40,215 nucleotides of DNA from Caballeronia sp. (GCF_028292365.1 NZ_JAQGMM010000365.1:1-40215), one strand, 5' to 3'; positions 27,425 through 37,950 are shown, numbered from the stretch's first letter. Notes: generated from the letters alone by a model not told the origin. Numbers and translations: made by a program.

Positions 27425-28657
27425 ATGCCTGATAACAGCGCGCAAATCTGGCGCAATGCACGTCTCGCTGCGCGTGCCGATCCGGCGGATGTCCTGGAAC
27501 ACGCGGCAATTGTCGTGCGCGACGGACGGATCGAATGGTTCGGCGCTGAAGCTGACATACCTTCCGCGTTTGCCGGAGCCGCCAGCCACAATCTCGAAGG
27601 CCGGATCGTGACGCCGGGTCTCGTCGATTGCCACACGCATCTTGTCTACGCCGGAAACCGCGCAGAAGAATTCGCGATGCGACTTGAAGGCGCAAGTTAC
27701 GAAGACATCGCGAAGGCGGGTGGCGGCATTGTCTCGACCGTGCGCAACACGCGCGCCGCGAGCGAAGACGAACTCTTCGCGCAATCGCTGCGCCGTCTGG
27801 ACGCGCTGCTCGCCGAAGGCGTGACCGCGCTGGAAATCAAATCGGGTTATGGGCTCGACCTTGCGACCGAACGCAAGATGCTGCGCGTCGCACGACGGCT
27901 CGCGGCAGCGCGGCCGGTGACCATTGCCACGACGTTCCTCGGGGCGCACGCGTTGCCGCCGGAGTACGCCGGCCGCGCCGATGACTACATCGCGCATGTC
28001 TGCGACGAGATGCTGCCGACGCTCGCATCGGAAGGATTGGTCGATGCCGTCGATGTCTTCTGTGAGCGCATTGCGTTCACGCTCGAGCAAGCCGAGCGCG
28101 TGTTCAACGCGGCATCGAAACTGAATCTGCCGGTGAAAATGCACGCCGAGCAGTTGTCGCTGATGGGCGGCGCGGCCCTCGCGGCGAAGCATCATGCGCT
28201 CTCCGCCGATCACCTCGAATTCCTCGACGAAGCCGGCGCAATCGCGATGCGTGAAGCCGGCACCGTTGCTGTGTTGTTGCCGGGCGCGTTCTATTTCATC
28301 CGCGAAAAACAGTTGCCGCCGATCGACTTGCTGCGTCGCCACGGCGTGCCGATAGCGCTTGCCACCGACAGCAATCCGGGGACATCGCCGAGTACGTCGC
28401 TGCTGCTGATGCTCAACATGGGCTGCACGTTGTTCCGTTTGTCGGTGGCGGAAGTGCTCGCGGGCGTGACGCGTCATGGCGCAAAAGCGCTCGGTCATGC
28501 CGATGTGAGCGGCGAGATCAGCATTGGCACGAAGGCCGATTTTGTTGCGTGGGATATCGAGTCGCTGGCGGAGTTGGCGTACTGGACCGGCCTCGATCGT
28601 TGCGCGCTGGTCGTGCGCCACGGGGCTGTGACGATCGATAAACGGACTAACCGATGA
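27425..28657 (+). CDS. hutI: Imidazolonepropionase
   Basis: HutI hydrolyses 4-imidazolone-5-propionate to N-formimidoyl-L-glutamate. It is a metal-dependent amidohydrolase of 410 aa. Metal-binding motifs include [13 protein letters not shown], a central KMHAEQLS, and [10 protein letters not shown] near the C-terminus. The ATG at 27425 starts one base after the hutD stop and follows AAGGAT. A TTG at 27404 inside hutD is unlikely. The stop overlaps hutF as ATGA. Confidence 0.96.
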   Translation: MPDNSAQIWRNARLAARADPADVLEHAAIVVRDGRIEWFGAEADIPSAFAGAASHNLEGRIVTPGLVDCHTHLVYAGNRAEEFAMRLEGASYEDIAKAGGGIVSTVRNTRAASEDELFAQSLRRLDALLAEGVTALEIKSGYGLDLATERKMLRVARRLAAARPVTIATTFLGAHALPPEYAGRADDYIAHVCDEMLPTLASEGLVDAVDVFCERIAFTLEQAERVFNAASKLNLPVKMHAEQLSLMGGAALAAKHHALSADHLEFLDEAGAIAMREAGTVAVLLPGAFYFIREKQLPPIDLLRRHGVPIALATDSNPGTSPSTSLLLMLNMGCTLFRLSVAEVLAGVTRHGAKALGHADVSGEISIGTKADFVAWDIESLAELAYWTGLDRCALVVRHGAVTIDKRTNR

Positions 28658-30039
28658 CACGAAATAGCTTGTTTGCCGAGCACGCGCGTTTGCAAAGTGG
28701 CTGGCGTCGCGACGTGCTGCTCGAATGGGACGATCAGGGAACGTTGGTCGCCGTCACGCCGGACAGCACGCAACCGGCGGGCGTGAATAAAGCCAAAGGC
28801 CCGGTGCTCGCCGGTATGCCGAATCTTCATTCGCACGCGTTCCAGCGCGCCATGGCCGGTCTTACCGAATATCGCGCAAATCCTACTGACAGCTTCTGGA
28901 GTTGGCGCGACCTGATGTACCGGTTTGCCGCGCGTATTTCCCCGGACAGTATTGGCGATATTGCCCGCTGGCTTTATATCGAAATGCTGAAGGCCGGGTA
29001 CACGTCAGTCTGCGAGTTTCACTACGTGCATCACGCGCCAGACGGCAAACCCTACGCAAATCCCGCTGAAATGGCCGCTCGCGTGGTGGATGCCGCAGCG
29101 CAAACGGGCATCGGCATGACGATGTTGCCCGTGCTTTATCAATACAGCGGTTTTGGCGAGCGCGAGCCAACATCCGGTCAGGCGCGTTTTGTCCATACGC
29201 CGGAAAGCCTGCTCGACGCCCTCGTGTCATTACGCTCGACGCAGCCCGAAAACGGCAATCTCCGATACGGCGTCGCGCCGCATTCGTTGCGTGCTGTATC
29301 GAAGGAATCGCTGGGCCGTTTGCTCGGCGGACTCGACGGCGCATTTCCGGGCGCTCCGGTGCACATTCACATAGCCGAGCAGACCGCTGAAGTCGACGCC
29401 TGTCTCGACACGCTGAAAGCGCGGCCCGTGCGCTGGCTGCTCGATAACTTCGATGTGAACGAACGCTGGTGCCTCGTGCACGCCACGCATGTTGACGACG
29501 ACGAAGTTCGCGCAATGGCCGCGAGTCGCGCCGTCGCGGGCCTGTGCCTGACAACCGAAGCGAATCTCGGCGATGGCATTTTCCCCGCGCATGCGTTTCT
29601 CAACCACGGTGGACGCTTCGGGCTCGGCTCGGACAGCCACATTGCCGTCGACTGGCGCTCCGAGTTGCGCCTGTTGGAATACGGACAACGGCTGATGCGA
29701 CGCGAGCGCAACGTGCTGGCATCGAATGAACAAGCGCACGTCGCCGATCGTCTCTTCGATGCCGCCGCACAAGGCGGCGCTAGCGCCACCGGTCGCGCGA
29801 CCGGCGTGCTGGAGGCGGGGCGCCGGGCGGATTTCATCGTGCTCGATCCCGATCATCCGGCTATTGCCGGGCATGCGCCGGACGCGTGGTTATCGGGCGT
29901 GGTGTTTTGCGAACATGGCGAGACGCCGGTGCTCGATGTGAGCGTTGGCGGCAAGGTGGTGGTTGAGGCGCGTCGGCATCGCGATGAAGGAGAGTCGTTC
30001 GGGCAGTATCGAAACACGCTGGCCGGATTGCTTAAATAA
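28654..30039 (+). CDS. hutF: Formimidoylglutamate deiminase
   Basis: HutF removes ammonia from N-formimidoylglutamate to give N-formylglutamate, the first step of the two-step branch used by pseudomonads and Burkholderiaceae. It is an amidohydrolase of 461 aa with [37 protein letters not shown] and [10 protein letters not shown], the metal and substrate motifs of the family. The ATGA overlap with hutI sets the start. Presence with hutG shows that this cluster does not use the direct HutG formimidoylglutamase route. Confidence 0.96.
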   Translation: MTRNSLFAEHARLQSGWRRDVLLEWDDQGTLVAVTPDSTQPAGVNKAKGPVLAGMPNLHSHAFQRAMAGLTEYRANPTDSFWSWRDLMYRFAARISPDSIGDIARWLYIEMLKAGYTSVCEFHYVHHAPDGKPYANPAEMAARVVDAAAQTGIGMTMLPVLYQYSGFGEREPTSGQARFVHTPESLLDALVSLRSTQPENGNLRYGVAPHSLRAVSKESLGRLLGGLDGAFPGAPVHIHIAEQTAEVDACLDTLKARPVRWLLDNFDVNERWCLVHATHVDDDEVRAMAASRAVAGLCLTTEANLGDGIFPAHAFLNHGGRFGLGSDSHIAVDWRSELRLLEYGQRLMRRERNVLASNEQAHVADRLFDAAAQGGASATGRATGVLEAGRRADFIVLDPDHPAIAGHAPDAWLSGVVFCEHGETPVLDVSVGGKVVVEARRHRDEGESFGQYRNTLAGLLK

Positions 30040-30051
30040 AGGACCTAGCCT

Positions 30052-30852
30052 GTGACCGATCAAGTTTTTAGGTTGAAGCGCGGCAGTGCGCCGCTGCTGG
30101 TTTCGATTCCCCATGCCGGCACTCAGATTCCCGCCGACATAGCCGCTTCCATGACGCCGATCGCCCGTGAAGTCGACGACACCGATTGGCATCTGGAACG
30201 TCTCTATGCGTTCGCGGCGGAGATGGGCGCGTCGATCCTCATGCCCGCGAATTCACGTTACGTGATCGACTTGAACCGTCCGCCCGACGGCGCGAATCTG
30301 TATCCGGGACGCGATACGACCGGCCTTTGTCCTGTGGATACTTTTAACAGCGAGCCGTTATATCCCACAGGCAGTGCGCCTTCGGAACCGCAGGTCGCCA
30401 ATCGTAGGGAGAAATATTGGCGGCCGTACCACGATGCGCTGACCGAAGAACTGGCGCGTTTGAAAGCGGCACACGGCAAAGCGCTGCTGTGGGAAGCGCA
30501 TTCCATCCGTTCACACGTACCGCGTTTCTTCGATGGCAAGCTTACCGATTTCAACTTCGGCACGGCGGGAGGGGAAAGCGCGGTTGCGGGTCTCGCGGAA
30601 AAGCTCGAAGCGATGGTGGTCAAGCAGGGCGCTTACACGGCGGTGGCGAACGGCCGCTTCAAGGGCGGTTACATCACGCGACATTACGGCGCGCCGCAGG
30701 ACGGCATTCACGCGGTGCAGCTTGAGTTGTCGCAGGTGACCTATATGAATGAGACGCGGCCGTATGCGTACGACGAAGCCCGCGCCGCATGTGTCACGCC
30801 GTTGATGCGGGATCTGGTGCAATGCGCGCTGGATACGGTGCGTTCGGCATAA
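30052..30852 (+). CDS. hutG: N-formylglutamate deformylase
   Basis: HutG hydrolyses N-formyl-L-glutamate to glutamate and formate, the last pathway step. It has 266 aa. The N-formylglutamate amidohydrolase signatures are PLLVSIPHAGTQIP at the start, VDDTDWHLERLYAF, and LLWEAHSIRSHVPRFF. The start is GTG with AAGGAC upstream. It ends only 27 bp from the convergent nadB stop, with no terminator visible between them. Confidence 0.95.
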   Translation: MTDQVFRLKRGSAPLLVSIPHAGTQIPADIAASMTPIAREVDDTDWHLERLYAFAAEMGASILMPANSRYVIDLNRPPDGANLYPGRDTTGLCPVDTFNSEPLYPTGSAPSEPQVANRREKYWRPYHDALTEELARLKAAHGKALLWEAHSIRSHVPRFFDGKLTDFNFGTAGGESAVAGLAEKLEAMVVKQGAYTAVANGRFKGGYITRHYGAPQDGIHAVQLELSQVTYMNETRPYAYDEARAACVTPLMRDLVQCALDTVRSA

Positions 30853-30879
30853 CCTGACCGCAATCCAACCGCGCGCAGT

Positions 30880-32478
30880 TTAAATCTCCCGCCACCTCAC
30901 GGCCGGTGGCGTCAACACGGTCGGCAATGCCTTCGGCAACGTCTCCGGCCAGTCGCGGCTGAAGTGCAAACCGCGGCTTTCGCGCCGTGAGCACGCGCTT
31001 TCCACGATCATCGAAGCGACATCGACAAGGTTTCGCAATTCAAGCAAGTCGCGGCTTACCTTGAAGTTCGCGTAGTACTCGTGGATTTCGTCACGAAGCA
31101 GCGCTATCCGATGCTGCGCGCGTGCAAGCCGTTTATCGGTACGCACAATACCGACGTAATTCCACATCAGCCGCCGCAACTCGTCCCAGTTGTGTGCGAC
31201 GACCACTTCCTCGTCCGGATCGGAAACGCGGCTTTCATCCCAAGCGGGCAAGGGCGCGTGACCGCTCGCTGCGAAGCCGTCCTTTTCCATGGCTTGCGCC
31301 GCTGCACGCCCGACTACCAGACACTCGAGCAGGGAATTGCTTGCCAGCCGGTTCGCACCGTGCAGCCCTGTGCACGATGTTTCACCCACGGCATAAAGGC
31401 CCGCGCGATCGGTACGGCCGGCCAGATCAGTGACTACGCCTCCGCACGTGTAATGCGCGGCAGGCACAACGGGAATGGGCTGTTTCGCGATATCGATGCC
31501 GAACTCGCGGCAGCGCGCGAGGATGGTGGGGAAGTGCTCCTGAAGGAACGCTTCCGGCTGATGGCTGATGTCGAGATACACGCAGTCAATACCGCGTTTC
31601 TTGATCTCGAAGTCGATCGCCCGGGCGACGATATCGCGCGGTGCGAGTTCAGCGCGTTCGTCGTGCGCGGGCATGAAACGCGTTCCGTCAGGCAGGCGCA
31701 GGATGCCGCCCTCGCCACGTACTGCTTCCGAGATCAGGAATGACTTCGCGTACGGATGGAACAGGCAAGTCGGATGGAACTGGATGAACTCCATGTTCGA
31801 TACGCGGCAGCCGGCGCGCCATGCCATTGCAATGCCATCGCCTGTAGCCGTATCCGGATTGGTGGTGTACAGATACACCTTGCCAGCACCGCCGGTCGCG
31901 AGCACGGTATGCGGCGCTTCGATGGTGACGGTACGTCCACTCGCAAGATCGAGCGCATAAAGCCCGTGACAGCGATGCCCGGGCAACCCGAGCCGCTCGG
32001 ACGTGATCAGGTCGATGGCGTAATGCTCTTCGAGCACGGTGATGTTCGGATGATTGCGCACGCGCTCGTTGAGCGTGGTGACCACGGCGTGACCGGTTGC
32101 ATCGGCGGCATGAATGATCCGCCGATGGCTATGGCCGCCCTCACGCGTCAAATGAAAGCCGAGTTCGGCGGACAGATCTTTGGTGAACGGCACACCTTCA
32201 CCGATCAGCCATTCAATGGCCGCACGCCCGTTTTCCACGATAAACCGCGTAGCCGCCTCGTCGCACAGGCCACCACCGGCAATCAACGTGTCGCGAACGT
32301 GGTTGTCGGTACTGTCGGCCGAGTCGAGTACCGCCGCGATACCGCCCTGGGCCCAGTCGCTGGCGCCTTCGCTTACGCTGCGCTTGGCGAGGATGGCAAC
32401 GCGCCGCGTGTCCGCCAGATTCAGCGCCACGCTCAAGCCTGCCAGCCCGCTACCGATGATTGCCACGTCGAAATTCAT
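30880..32478 (-). CDS. nadB: L-aspartate oxidase
   Basis: NadB oxidises aspartate to iminoaspartate with FAD, providing the unstable substrate of NadA. It has 532 aa. The N-terminal FAD motif is [17 protein letters not shown]. The family signatures [16 protein letters not shown] and [15 protein letters not shown] [16 protein letters not shown] are present, as is [26 protein letters not shown]. It is transcribed toward hutG. nadA and nadC are 11 kb away on the other strand, a split of the usual nad group by the hut genes. Confidence 0.97.
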   Translation of the reverse strand: MNFDVAIIGSGLAGLSVALNLADTRRVAILAKRSVSEGASDWAQGGIAAVLDSADSTDNHVRDTLIAGGGLCDEAATRFIVENGRAAIEWLIGEGVPFTKDLSAELGFHLTREGGHSHRRIIHAADATGHAVVTTLNERVRNHPNITVLEEHYAIDLITSERLGLPGHRCHGLYALDLASGRTVTIEAPHTVLATGGAGKVYLYTTNPDTATGDGIAMAWRAGCRVSNMEFIQFHPTCLFHPYAKSFLISEAVRGEGGILRLPDGTRFMPAHDERAELAPRDIVARAIDFEIKKRGIDCVYLDISHQPEAFLQEHFPTILARCREFGIDIAKQPIPVVPAAHYTCGGVVTDLAGRTDRAGLYAVGETSCTGLHGANRLASNSLLECLVVGRAAAQAMEKDGFAASGHAPLPAWDESRVSDPDEEVVVAHNWDELRRLMWNYVGIVRTDKRLARAQHRIALLRDEIHEYYANFKVSRDLLELRNLVDVASMIVESACSRRESRGLHFSRDWPETLPKALPTVLTPPAVRWREI

Positions 32479-32667
32479 CCCGCCACGTCTCCGTCTGGTG
32501 TTGTCCGCTGCGACTTTCGGGATTCACGCCGGTGGCATGGGGAAAGTCCGGGTGGTAAGGATAACGCGTGTCACGTTACGCGGGCACTTGGCCGTTTGGC
32601 CAGTAGGGCGAACAGGGCGAGTCCGACCTTGGGCAGACGAGGTGCCAAAAAACGACGGCGCAAAAGC

Positions 32668-32694
32668 AAAAAGCCTCGCGTGAGCGAGGCTTTT
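32668..32694 (-). terminator. Rho-independent terminator after rpmG (potentially bidirectional)
   Basis: AAAAGCCTCGC-GTGA-GCGAGGCTTTT is a perfect 11-bp stem with a 4-nt loop. On the minus strand the stem ends in TTTTT, so it stops rpmB-rpmG transcription about 30 bp after rpmG and shields nadB. Confidence 0.88.
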
Positions 32695-32723
32695 CGTGAT
32701 GCTTGAGCGAAAGAGACCGGATC

Positions 32724-32891
32724 TTATTTGATCTTGGTTTCTTTGTATTCAACGTGCTTGCGGACAACGGGATCAAACTTCTTGATCGCCATCTTTTCCG
32801 GCATGTTGCGCTTGTTCTTCGTGGTCGTGTAGAAGTGACCCGTTCCTGCGGTCGATTCCAACTTGATCTTGTCGCGTGCGCCCTTGGCCAT
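32724..32891 (-). CDS. rpmG: 50S ribosomal protein L33
   Basis: This is a small large-subunit protein of 55 aa: [18 protein letters not shown], then the [18 protein letters not shown] block and a Lys-rich end. It lacks the zinc-binding CxxC pairs, as is usual for the proteobacterial zinc-free form. AAGGAG lies eight bases before the ATG. It follows rpmB by 11 bp in the same transcript, the standard pair. Confidence 0.97.
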   Translation of the reverse strand: MAKGARDKIKLESTAGTGHFYTTTKNKRNMPEKMAIKKFDPVVRKHVEYKETKIK

Positions 32892-32902
32892 GTTCGTGCT
32901 CC

Positions 32903-33136
32903 TTAGACTTCGCCACGTGCGCGCAAATCTGCGAGCACGGAGTCGATGCCGTTTTTGTCGATCAGGCGAAGGCCGGCGTTCGAGAGACGCAGACGAACCC
33001 AGCGGTTTTCGCTTTCAACGAAGAAGCGGCGATTTTGCAGATTGGGCAGGAAACGACGCTTGGTGCGGTTGTTCGCATGGGAAACGTTGTTGCCGCTCAT
33101 CGGCCCCTTCCCGGTTACTTGGCATACACGTGCCAT
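32903..33136 (-). CDS. rpmB: 50S ribosomal protein L28
   Basis: This is a large-subunit protein of 77 aa: [20 protein letters not shown], then [12 protein letters not shown] and the [16 protein letters not shown] block, matching bacterial L28 throughout. AGGAG lies seven bases before the ATG. A good sigma-70 promoter is found 137-166 bp upstream, leaving a leader of roughly 130 nt. Confidence 0.97.
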   Translation of the reverse strand: MARVCQVTGKGPMSGNNVSHANNRTKRRFLPNLQNRRFFVESENRWVRLRLSNAGLRLIDKNGIDSVLADLRARGEV

Positions 33137-33488
33137 GAGAGCACTCCTAATACGCTTTAATTCTGAGTTCGAACGCCAGATACATTTGGGACCGCTTCGG
33201 GCTACCGAGAGGTTTGCCCGAAATGATGACCGCGTACGCTCGGAACAGGTTGGTTGAAAGAAGCAAACCGAGATTCTAACCGCAAAAAACCAGCAAAATC
33301 AACTCTTTTTGGTACCGGACAAGGTATCCGGCTATCCGGTCCGGGGCAGGTTTCATGCGGTTTTCCGCTTGCGAAGCCCCATTCACCCCTGGTTTTGCCG
33401 CCTTTTGCGGTCGGCTTGCTATTAAATCAGTGAAATCAACGTTGGGCAGCCACCTCGGCGGTGCAGGAATTCACCGCCGGGATTCAAC
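33137..33488. other. 352-bp interval between rpmB and radC
   Basis: There is no gene here. It contains the rpmB promoter (33273-33302), a 6-bp inverted repeat ACCGGA/TCCGGT with a tandem TATCCGG (33314-33340) just upstream of the -35, and a perfect 8-bp hairpin CGGCGGTG/CACCGCCG (33456-33479) 10 bp after radC. That hairpin lacks a T-run. Confidence 0.65.
33273..33302 (-). promoter_or_regulatory. Sigma-70-type promoter of rpmB-rpmG
   Basis: On the minus strand TTGATT (33297-33302), an 18-bp spacer and TAGAAT (33273-33278) fit the consensus. The predicted start near 33265 gives a leader of about 130 nt before rpmB. Confidence 0.6.
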
Positions 33489-34265
33489 TCAGGCAGGCAT
33501 CCATCCCTGTCGCGAAAAAGAGAAAACCTCGTTCGATGCCACCACCAGATGATCCAGCAGCCGGACGTCGATCAGCGCGAGCGAGTCCTGCAGCACACGC
33601 GTCAGCCTGCGGTCGTTTGCGCTTGGCTCGACGCCGCCGGAGGGGTGATTATGCGCGACGATCAGGCTGGCCGCATTTAATGTAAGCGCCCGCCGCACGA
33701 TTTCCCGAGGATAGACGGCAACACGCGAGATGGACCCCTTCGCCGATTCGTCCACGGTGATCAGGCAATGTTTGATATCGAGAAAAAGGGTCACAAACAC
33801 TTCGTTGGGCCGCGTGCCGATCAGCCATTTCAAATAGTCTTCCACGGCCTGTGGAGCGTCCAGCAAGGGCCGGTCGCGGGTTTTTTCCGCGAGCGAACGC
33901 TGGCACAGCTCTGAGACAGCGAGCAACAGCGCCGCCTTGGCCGGACCGATACCGCCGAACCTGCGTAATTCCGTCGCGGTCGTGCCCAGCACCCCTCTAA
34001 TGGATTCGAACCGGATCAGGAGATCGCGCGCCACGTCGACGGACGTCATGCCCGGGCGGCCCGTATTCAGGAACAGCGCCAGCAACTCGGCGTCCGATAA
34101 CGTCTGAGCGCCCAGTTTCAACAGGCGTTCGCGCGGACGATCACGCGCAGGCCAGTCGAGCATGCGCGTGACGGCAGGCGCGATCTGTGCGGGAGCCTCC
34201 GCGGCGAGCAGGGCGTCAGCGGGATAGGGTGCGTTGTTTTGCACCAGTTCGAGCCGGGCGTTCAT
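33489..34265 (-). CDS. radC: RadC-family JAB1/MPN-domain protein
   Basis: This 258 aa protein has an N-terminal helix-hairpin-helix region ([22 protein letters not shown], then [12 protein letters not shown]) and a C-terminal JAMM metalloprotease-like domain. The metal site reads [16 protein letters not shown]. Despite the name, a role in DNA repair is doubtful for the family and its function is unsettled. The start ATG has GGGAG upstream. It is divergent from fkpB. Confidence 0.93.
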   Translation of the reverse strand: MNARLELVQNNAPYPADALLAAEAPAQIAPAVTRMLDWPARDRPRERLLKLGAQTLSDAELLALFLNTGRPGMTSVDVARDLLIRFESIRGVLGTTATELRRFGGIGPAKAALLLAVSELCQRSLAEKTRDRPLLDAPQAVEDYLKWLIGTRPNEVFVTLFLDIKHCLITVDESAKGSISRVAVYPREIVRRALTLNAASLIVAHNHPSGGVEPSANDRRLTRVLQDSLALIDVRLLDHLVVASNEVFSFSRQGWMPA

Positions 34266-34580
34266 GTCACGCTCCCGCCCGCATGCAACGGCGGAAGTAA
34301 CGTCGAAACCGGCGACTGGCTGCGCTGTTCCCCGTCACGCCGGGGCATTGCTGGGAGGGAGGCGACGCGGTCGCACTGTGGCTTACAATGGCGGTTTGGC
34401 ACCTCCCTGAGCGCCCGTTTGGCGGTTTGCCCCCCGAGGCCGTTGGTTTCGGCGATGCGGCGCCCGTTTGCTGGCCAAGCTTTCGCCATGACTGCGTCCC
34501 GTTTGGACGCTCGGCCTTTTATCGGACGGCGGAACCGGCTGAGAAGGTAATTCAGGCTTTTACGGCTACCACGATCAAAC
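34266..34580. other. 315-bp interval between divergent radC and fkpB
   Basis: There is no gene here. A TACAAT hexamer at 34384-34389 on the plus strand could be a -10 for fkpB, but no -35 is seen, and the fkpB start lacks a clear ribosome site. A weak CCCCG/CGGGG hairpin is at 34330-34345. Confidence 0.5.
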
Positions 34581-35036
34581 ATGAGCATCATTGATATTTC
34601 CGAGGTGAAACCCGGTTCGCATGTCACGCTTCATTACCGGCTTACGCTTGAGAATGGATCGGACATTGTCAGCACGTTCGCCGACAAGCCCGCTACGCTG
34701 TTGTTAGGCGCCGGCCATCTCGCGCCGCCGCTTGAAGACATTTTGCTGGGTCTGAAGGTGGGCCACCATTCGACCTTTCGGCTGATGCCTGGCCAGGCGT
34801 TCGGTCCGCGCAATCCTGAAATGCTGCAATGGGTGTCGCTAGCCACGTTGCGTCAGAACGCGATGATCGGCGAGAATTTTTCTCCCGGTGATCTGGTCGA
34901 ATTCAATGCGCCGGGCGGTGGCCGTTACGCGGGCGTGCTCAAGGAGGTCGGCGAGACCTCCGCGCTGTTCGATTTCAATCATCCGCTTGCCGGCCAGGCG
35001 CTGGCGTTCGAAGTGAAAATCATCGGAATTCTGTAG
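34581..35036 (+). CDS. fkpB: FKBP-type peptidyl-prolyl cis-trans isomerase, SlpA/FkpB type
   Basis: This cytoplasmic proline isomerase of the SlpA group, with an inserted-flap domain, has 151 aa. It starts [26 protein letters not shown]; the flap insertion spans about residues 70-120 ([14 protein letters not shown]). The gene immediately precedes ispH, with only 2 bp between them, the conserved fkpB-ispH order of many proteobacteria. Confidence 0.93.
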   Translation: MSIIDISEVKPGSHVTLHYRLTLENGSDIVSTFADKPATLLLGAGHLAPPLEDILLGLKVGHHSTFRLMPGQAFGPRNPEMLQWVSLATLRQNAMIGENFSPGDLVEFNAPGGGRYAGVLKEVGETSALFDFNHPLAGQALAFEVKIIGIL

Positions 35037-35038
35037 CC

Positions 35039-35995
35039 ATGAGCTCCACTGACACCCTTCTCGATGTCGAAATTCTCCTCGCTCAGCCGCGCGGCTTCTG
35101 CGCCGGTGTCGATCGTGCAATTGAAATCGTGGAGCGGGCGATCGCGCTGTTCGGTGCGCCTATCTACGTGCGCCACGAGATCGTGCACAACGCCTATGTG
35201 GTCGAGGATTTGCGCAAGAAAGGCGCAGTGTTCATTGAAGACCTGGCCGACGCGCCTGAAGGCAGTACGCTGATTTTCAGCGCGCACGGCGTGTCGAAGG
35301 CGGTGCGCTCGGAAGCGGAAACCCGCAAACTGCGCGTGTTCGACGCCACCTGCCCGCTGGTGACCAAGGTGCATATGGAAGTCGCGAAGATGCGCCAGGA
35401 AGGCTTCGACATCGTGATGATTGGCCACAAGGGCCATCCTGAAGTGGAAGGCACGATGGGGCAGAGCGGTGAAGGCATGCATCTGGTGGAAGATATCGAG
35501 GACGTGGAAGCGCTCGCGCTTGCAGACCCCGACCGGATTGCCTATGTCACGCAGACCACGCTGTCAGTTGACGACGCCTCCGCGATCATCGGTGCATTGA
35601 AGTCGAAATATCCGTCGGTGAAAGAGCCGAAGAAGCAGGATATTTGCTACGCCACGCAGAATCGTCAGGACGCGGTGAAGTTTCTCGCGCCTCAATGCGA
35701 TGTAGTGATCGTAGTGGGCAGCCCGAACAGTTCGAATTCAAGCCGGCTGCGCGAAGTCGCTGAAAAGCGCGGCATCCCCGCCTATATGGTTGATTCGCCC
35801 ACGCAAATCGATCCGAAATGGGTGGAAGGGAAAAAGCGCATTGGCGTGACGGCGGGCGCGTCGGCGCCGGAAGTGCTGGCGCAAGCGGTGATCGCGCGAT
35901 TGCGGGAGCTGGGTGTTAGAAACGTGCGCCCGCTGGAGGGGATCGAGGAGACGGTATCGTTTCCGCTGCCGCGTGGGCTGACGCTGCCGGGCTGA
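35039..35995 (+). CDS. ispH: 4-hydroxy-3-methylbut-2-enyl diphosphate reductase
   Basis: IspH makes IPP and DMAPP in the last step of the MEP isoprenoid pathway using a [4Fe-4S] cluster. It has 318 aa. The three cluster cysteines are in [26 protein letters not shown] and [11 protein letters not shown]. The [13 protein letters not shown] segment is also typical. A strong terminator follows 64 bp downstream, closing the fkpB-ispH unit. Confidence 0.97.
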   Translation: MSSTDTLLDVEILLAQPRGFCAGVDRAIEIVERAIALFGAPIYVRHEIVHNAYVVEDLRKKGAVFIEDLADAPEGSTLIFSAHGVSKAVRSEAETRKLRVFDATCPLVTKVHMEVAKMRQEGFDIVMIGHKGHPEVEGTMGQSGEGMHLVEDIEDVEALALADPDRIAYVTQTTLSVDDASAIIGALKSKYPSVKEPKKQDICYATQNRQDAVKFLAPQCDVVIVVGSPNSSNSSRLREVAEKRGIPAYMVDSPTQIDPKWVEGKKRIGVTAGASAPEVLAQAVIARLRELGVRNVRPLEGIEETVSFPLPRGLTLPG

Positions 35996-36058
35996 CACCA
36001 GTTGCGAAGCGTCGCCCTTCGTTCCTGAATTAGAGGCGACAGTCAAAAGTGCAGTGAG

Positions 36059-36095
36059 AGGCCGCTCCAATTTGCGTTGGCGCGGCCTTTTCTTT
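36059..36095 (+). terminator. Rho-independent terminator after ispH
   Basis: AGGCCGC (36059-36065) pairs with GCGGCCT (36082-36088); inside it CCAA pairs with TTGG, leaving a 6-nt loop. TTTTCTTT follows from 36088. A strong terminator. Confidence 0.88.
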
Positions 36096-36390
36096 GCCCG
36101 CCGCAAAGCCACTGCGAAAAATCCCGCTATCGTCGCGCGCCCGCTCGCCGCCGAAGGTCGCTACGAGAACGACCGGATTGACCGGCTGATTTTGCACTCG
36201 CACCATGAAAGTGCTTTTCTGAGAATCCGCAGCGTCGCCAAGGCAAGGTAATGCATCGGTGTTTACCCACGATGCCAACCGATGGTGCAACTTGCGCACC
36301 GGCACGGGGCGCAACCGGGTTGCTCCGAGACCTCCGCCGGAGGCCGGAGAGCGGGTTGCAATGGAGGAAAACCCCTGTCGCTGAACAATA

Positions 36391-36418
36391 TTGCACGTCT
36401 CAAAAACCGAGTTACAAT
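36391..36418 (+). promoter_or_regulatory. Sigma-70-type promoter of the liv operon
   Basis: TTGCAC (36391-36396), a 16-bp spacer and TACAAT (36413-36418) fit the consensus. The start near 36425 leaves a leader of about 57 nt before the livK-like gene. Confidence 0.6.
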
Positions 36419-36481
36419 GCGCGCGTTCCAAGCCGGATGGGCTGGAAACATCAGCTTTTCAAGGCGCCGGAGACCTACTGA

Positions 36482-37765
36482 ATGCGAATGAAGTTTGGCT
36501 TTGCCGTGACCATCGCGGCTGCGGTTGCGATGGCAACGGCGTGCAGCAAAAAGAGTGATAACGAACCGGCCGCGGGGGCATCAGCAGTGCCGGAAGCGTC
36601 GGCGGCAGCCTCGTCGAGTGCGGGGGGGAGTGCGCCGGCCGTGCCGGCTTTGGCGGCATCGGTGGCTGCGGCCTCCGCGCCCGCACCGGCCAGCAACGCC
36701 ACGGTGGTCAAGATCGGCCATGTCGCGCCCGTTAGCGGACCGCTGGCTCATCTCGGGCAGGACAACGAGAACGGCGCGCGACTGGCTATCGAGGAGATCA
36801 GCGCGCAGGGACTGACTATTGATGGTCACGCGATCCATCTTGAACTGGACACGCAGGACGACGTAGCCGATCCCAAGAAAGGGATCGCAGCGGCGCAGCA
36901 ACTGGTGGCCGATCACGTGGTGGCAGTCGTCGGACATTTGAATTCGGGCGTGTCGATTCCCGCATCGAAGATTTATAGCGACGCGAACGTGGCGCAGATC
37001 TCGGGTGCGACGACCAACCCCACGTTCACGCAGCAAGGATACAAAACGACGTTCCGTGTGGTGCCGACGGATGCGCGGCAAGGGCCGGTGCTTGCCACCT
37101 ACGCGCTCAAGACGTTGCACGCGCGGAAAATCGTGGTCGTCGATGACGCCACGCTCTACGGCCGGGGTCTCGCGAACGAGTTTGCGAAAGCCGTGGTCGC
37201 AGGCGGCGGCCACATCACGGGGCACGAAGTCACCAGCGAAAAAGCGCGCGATTTCAAGGCGATCCTGAACAAGATCAAGCGTGGTCAACCGGACGCGGTG
37301 ATGTTCGGCGGCATGGACGTAACCGGCGGACCGTTTGCGAAGCAGGCGGCGGCAATGGGCATCAAGGCAAAGATTCTTGGCGGCGATGGCATGTGTTCAA
37401 CAGACATGGCCACGCTCGCGGCCAACGCAGCGCCGAACGTGGTGTGCACGGAACTCGGTACGGACGTGTCGAAACTGGACAAGGGTGGGGATTTCGCGCA
37501 GCGCTACGCAGCCCGATTCCATCTGCCGGTCCAGAGCTATGCACCGTTCACCTATGACGCCGTATATGTGATTGTCGACGCCATGAAACGAGCGAATTCG
37601 ATTGAAGCGCCAAAGGTGCTTGCAGCGATTGCATCGACGGATTTCAACGGTCTGACCGGACACATTGCATTCGATGACAAGGGCGATCTGAAAGGCGGCG
37701 GTGCAATCACGCTAATCGATTTCAAGGATAACAAGAAGAACGTCATTGACGTCGTTACGCCGTAA
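36482..37765 (+). CDS. Branched-chain amino-acid ABC transporter substrate-binding lipoprotein (LivK-like)
   Basis: This is the receptor of a branched-chain amino-acid importer, 427 aa, longer than LivK (about 370). The N-terminus is a lipoprotein signal with lipobox ATAC (Cys21). A low-complexity Ala/Ser/Pro linker (residues about 28-73) follows before the binding domain, VVKIGHVAPVSGPLAHLGQDNENGA. Core segments such as AVVGHLNSGVSIPASKIY and VVVDDATLYGRGLANEF match the Leu/Ile/Val-binding family. The ATG at 36482 has GGAG about ten bases upstream. A 185-bp gap with T-runs but only a weak hairpin separates it from livH. Confidence 0.92.
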   Translation: MRMKFGFAVTIAAAVAMATACSKKSDNEPAAGASAVPEASAAASSSAGGSAPAVPALAASVAAASAPAPASNATVVKIGHVAPVSGPLAHLGQDNENGARLAIEEISAQGLTIDGHAIHLELDTQDDVADPKKGIAAAQQLVADHVVAVVGHLNSGVSIPASKIYSDANVAQISGATTNPTFTQQGYKTTFRVVPTDARQGPVLATYALKTLHARKIVVVDDATLYGRGLANEFAKAVVAGGGHITGHEVTSEKARDFKAILNKIKRGQPDAVMFGGMDVTGGPFAKQAAAMGIKAKILGGDGMCSTDMATLAANAAPNVVCTELGTDVSKLDKGGDFAQRYAARFHLPVQSYAPFTYDAVYVIVDAMKRANSIEAPKVLAAIASTDFNGLTGHIAFDDKGDLKGGGAITLIDFKDNKKNVIDVVTP

Positions 37766-37950
37766 ACCTGTGCTGCAACGCCGCGCGGCGAATGCACATC
37801 CGGTTGAGCAATCCCTCGATACGTAGTCACTTTCGGACGTTTTAGAGTTTTTTTTCAAGTACGCGCGGTGCGGTTGCGTTTTTTTCTTCCCTTCGGTTTA
37901 TCGGCCAGCGATAAAGCGTAAATCTAGTCGCACGGGCTAAGGAGCCTTCA

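Larger units (their letters stand above)
35996..36481. other. 486-bp interval between ispH and the livK-like gene
   Basis: There is no convincing gene here. It contains the ispH terminator (36059-36095), a compact palindrome CCTCCGCCGGAGG (36331-36343) flanked by CTCCG and CGGAG, and the livK promoter (36391-36418). An open frame on the minus strand (36030-36431) has no recognisable protein features. Confidence 0.6.

Noticed and set aside
31081..31743. A 220-codon plus-strand frame inside nadB
   Set aside because: It is antisense to a full-length, motif-complete L-aspartate oxidase.
36030..36431. Minus-strand open frame of 133 codons between ispH and livK
   Set aside because: It has no recognisable domain and runs through the ispH terminator and the livK promoter.
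37861..37885. Possible terminator between the livK-like gene and livH
   Set aside because: A seven-T run is present, but the stem is only four pairs (ACGC/GCGT) around an 11-nt loop. At most it would attenuate weakly.
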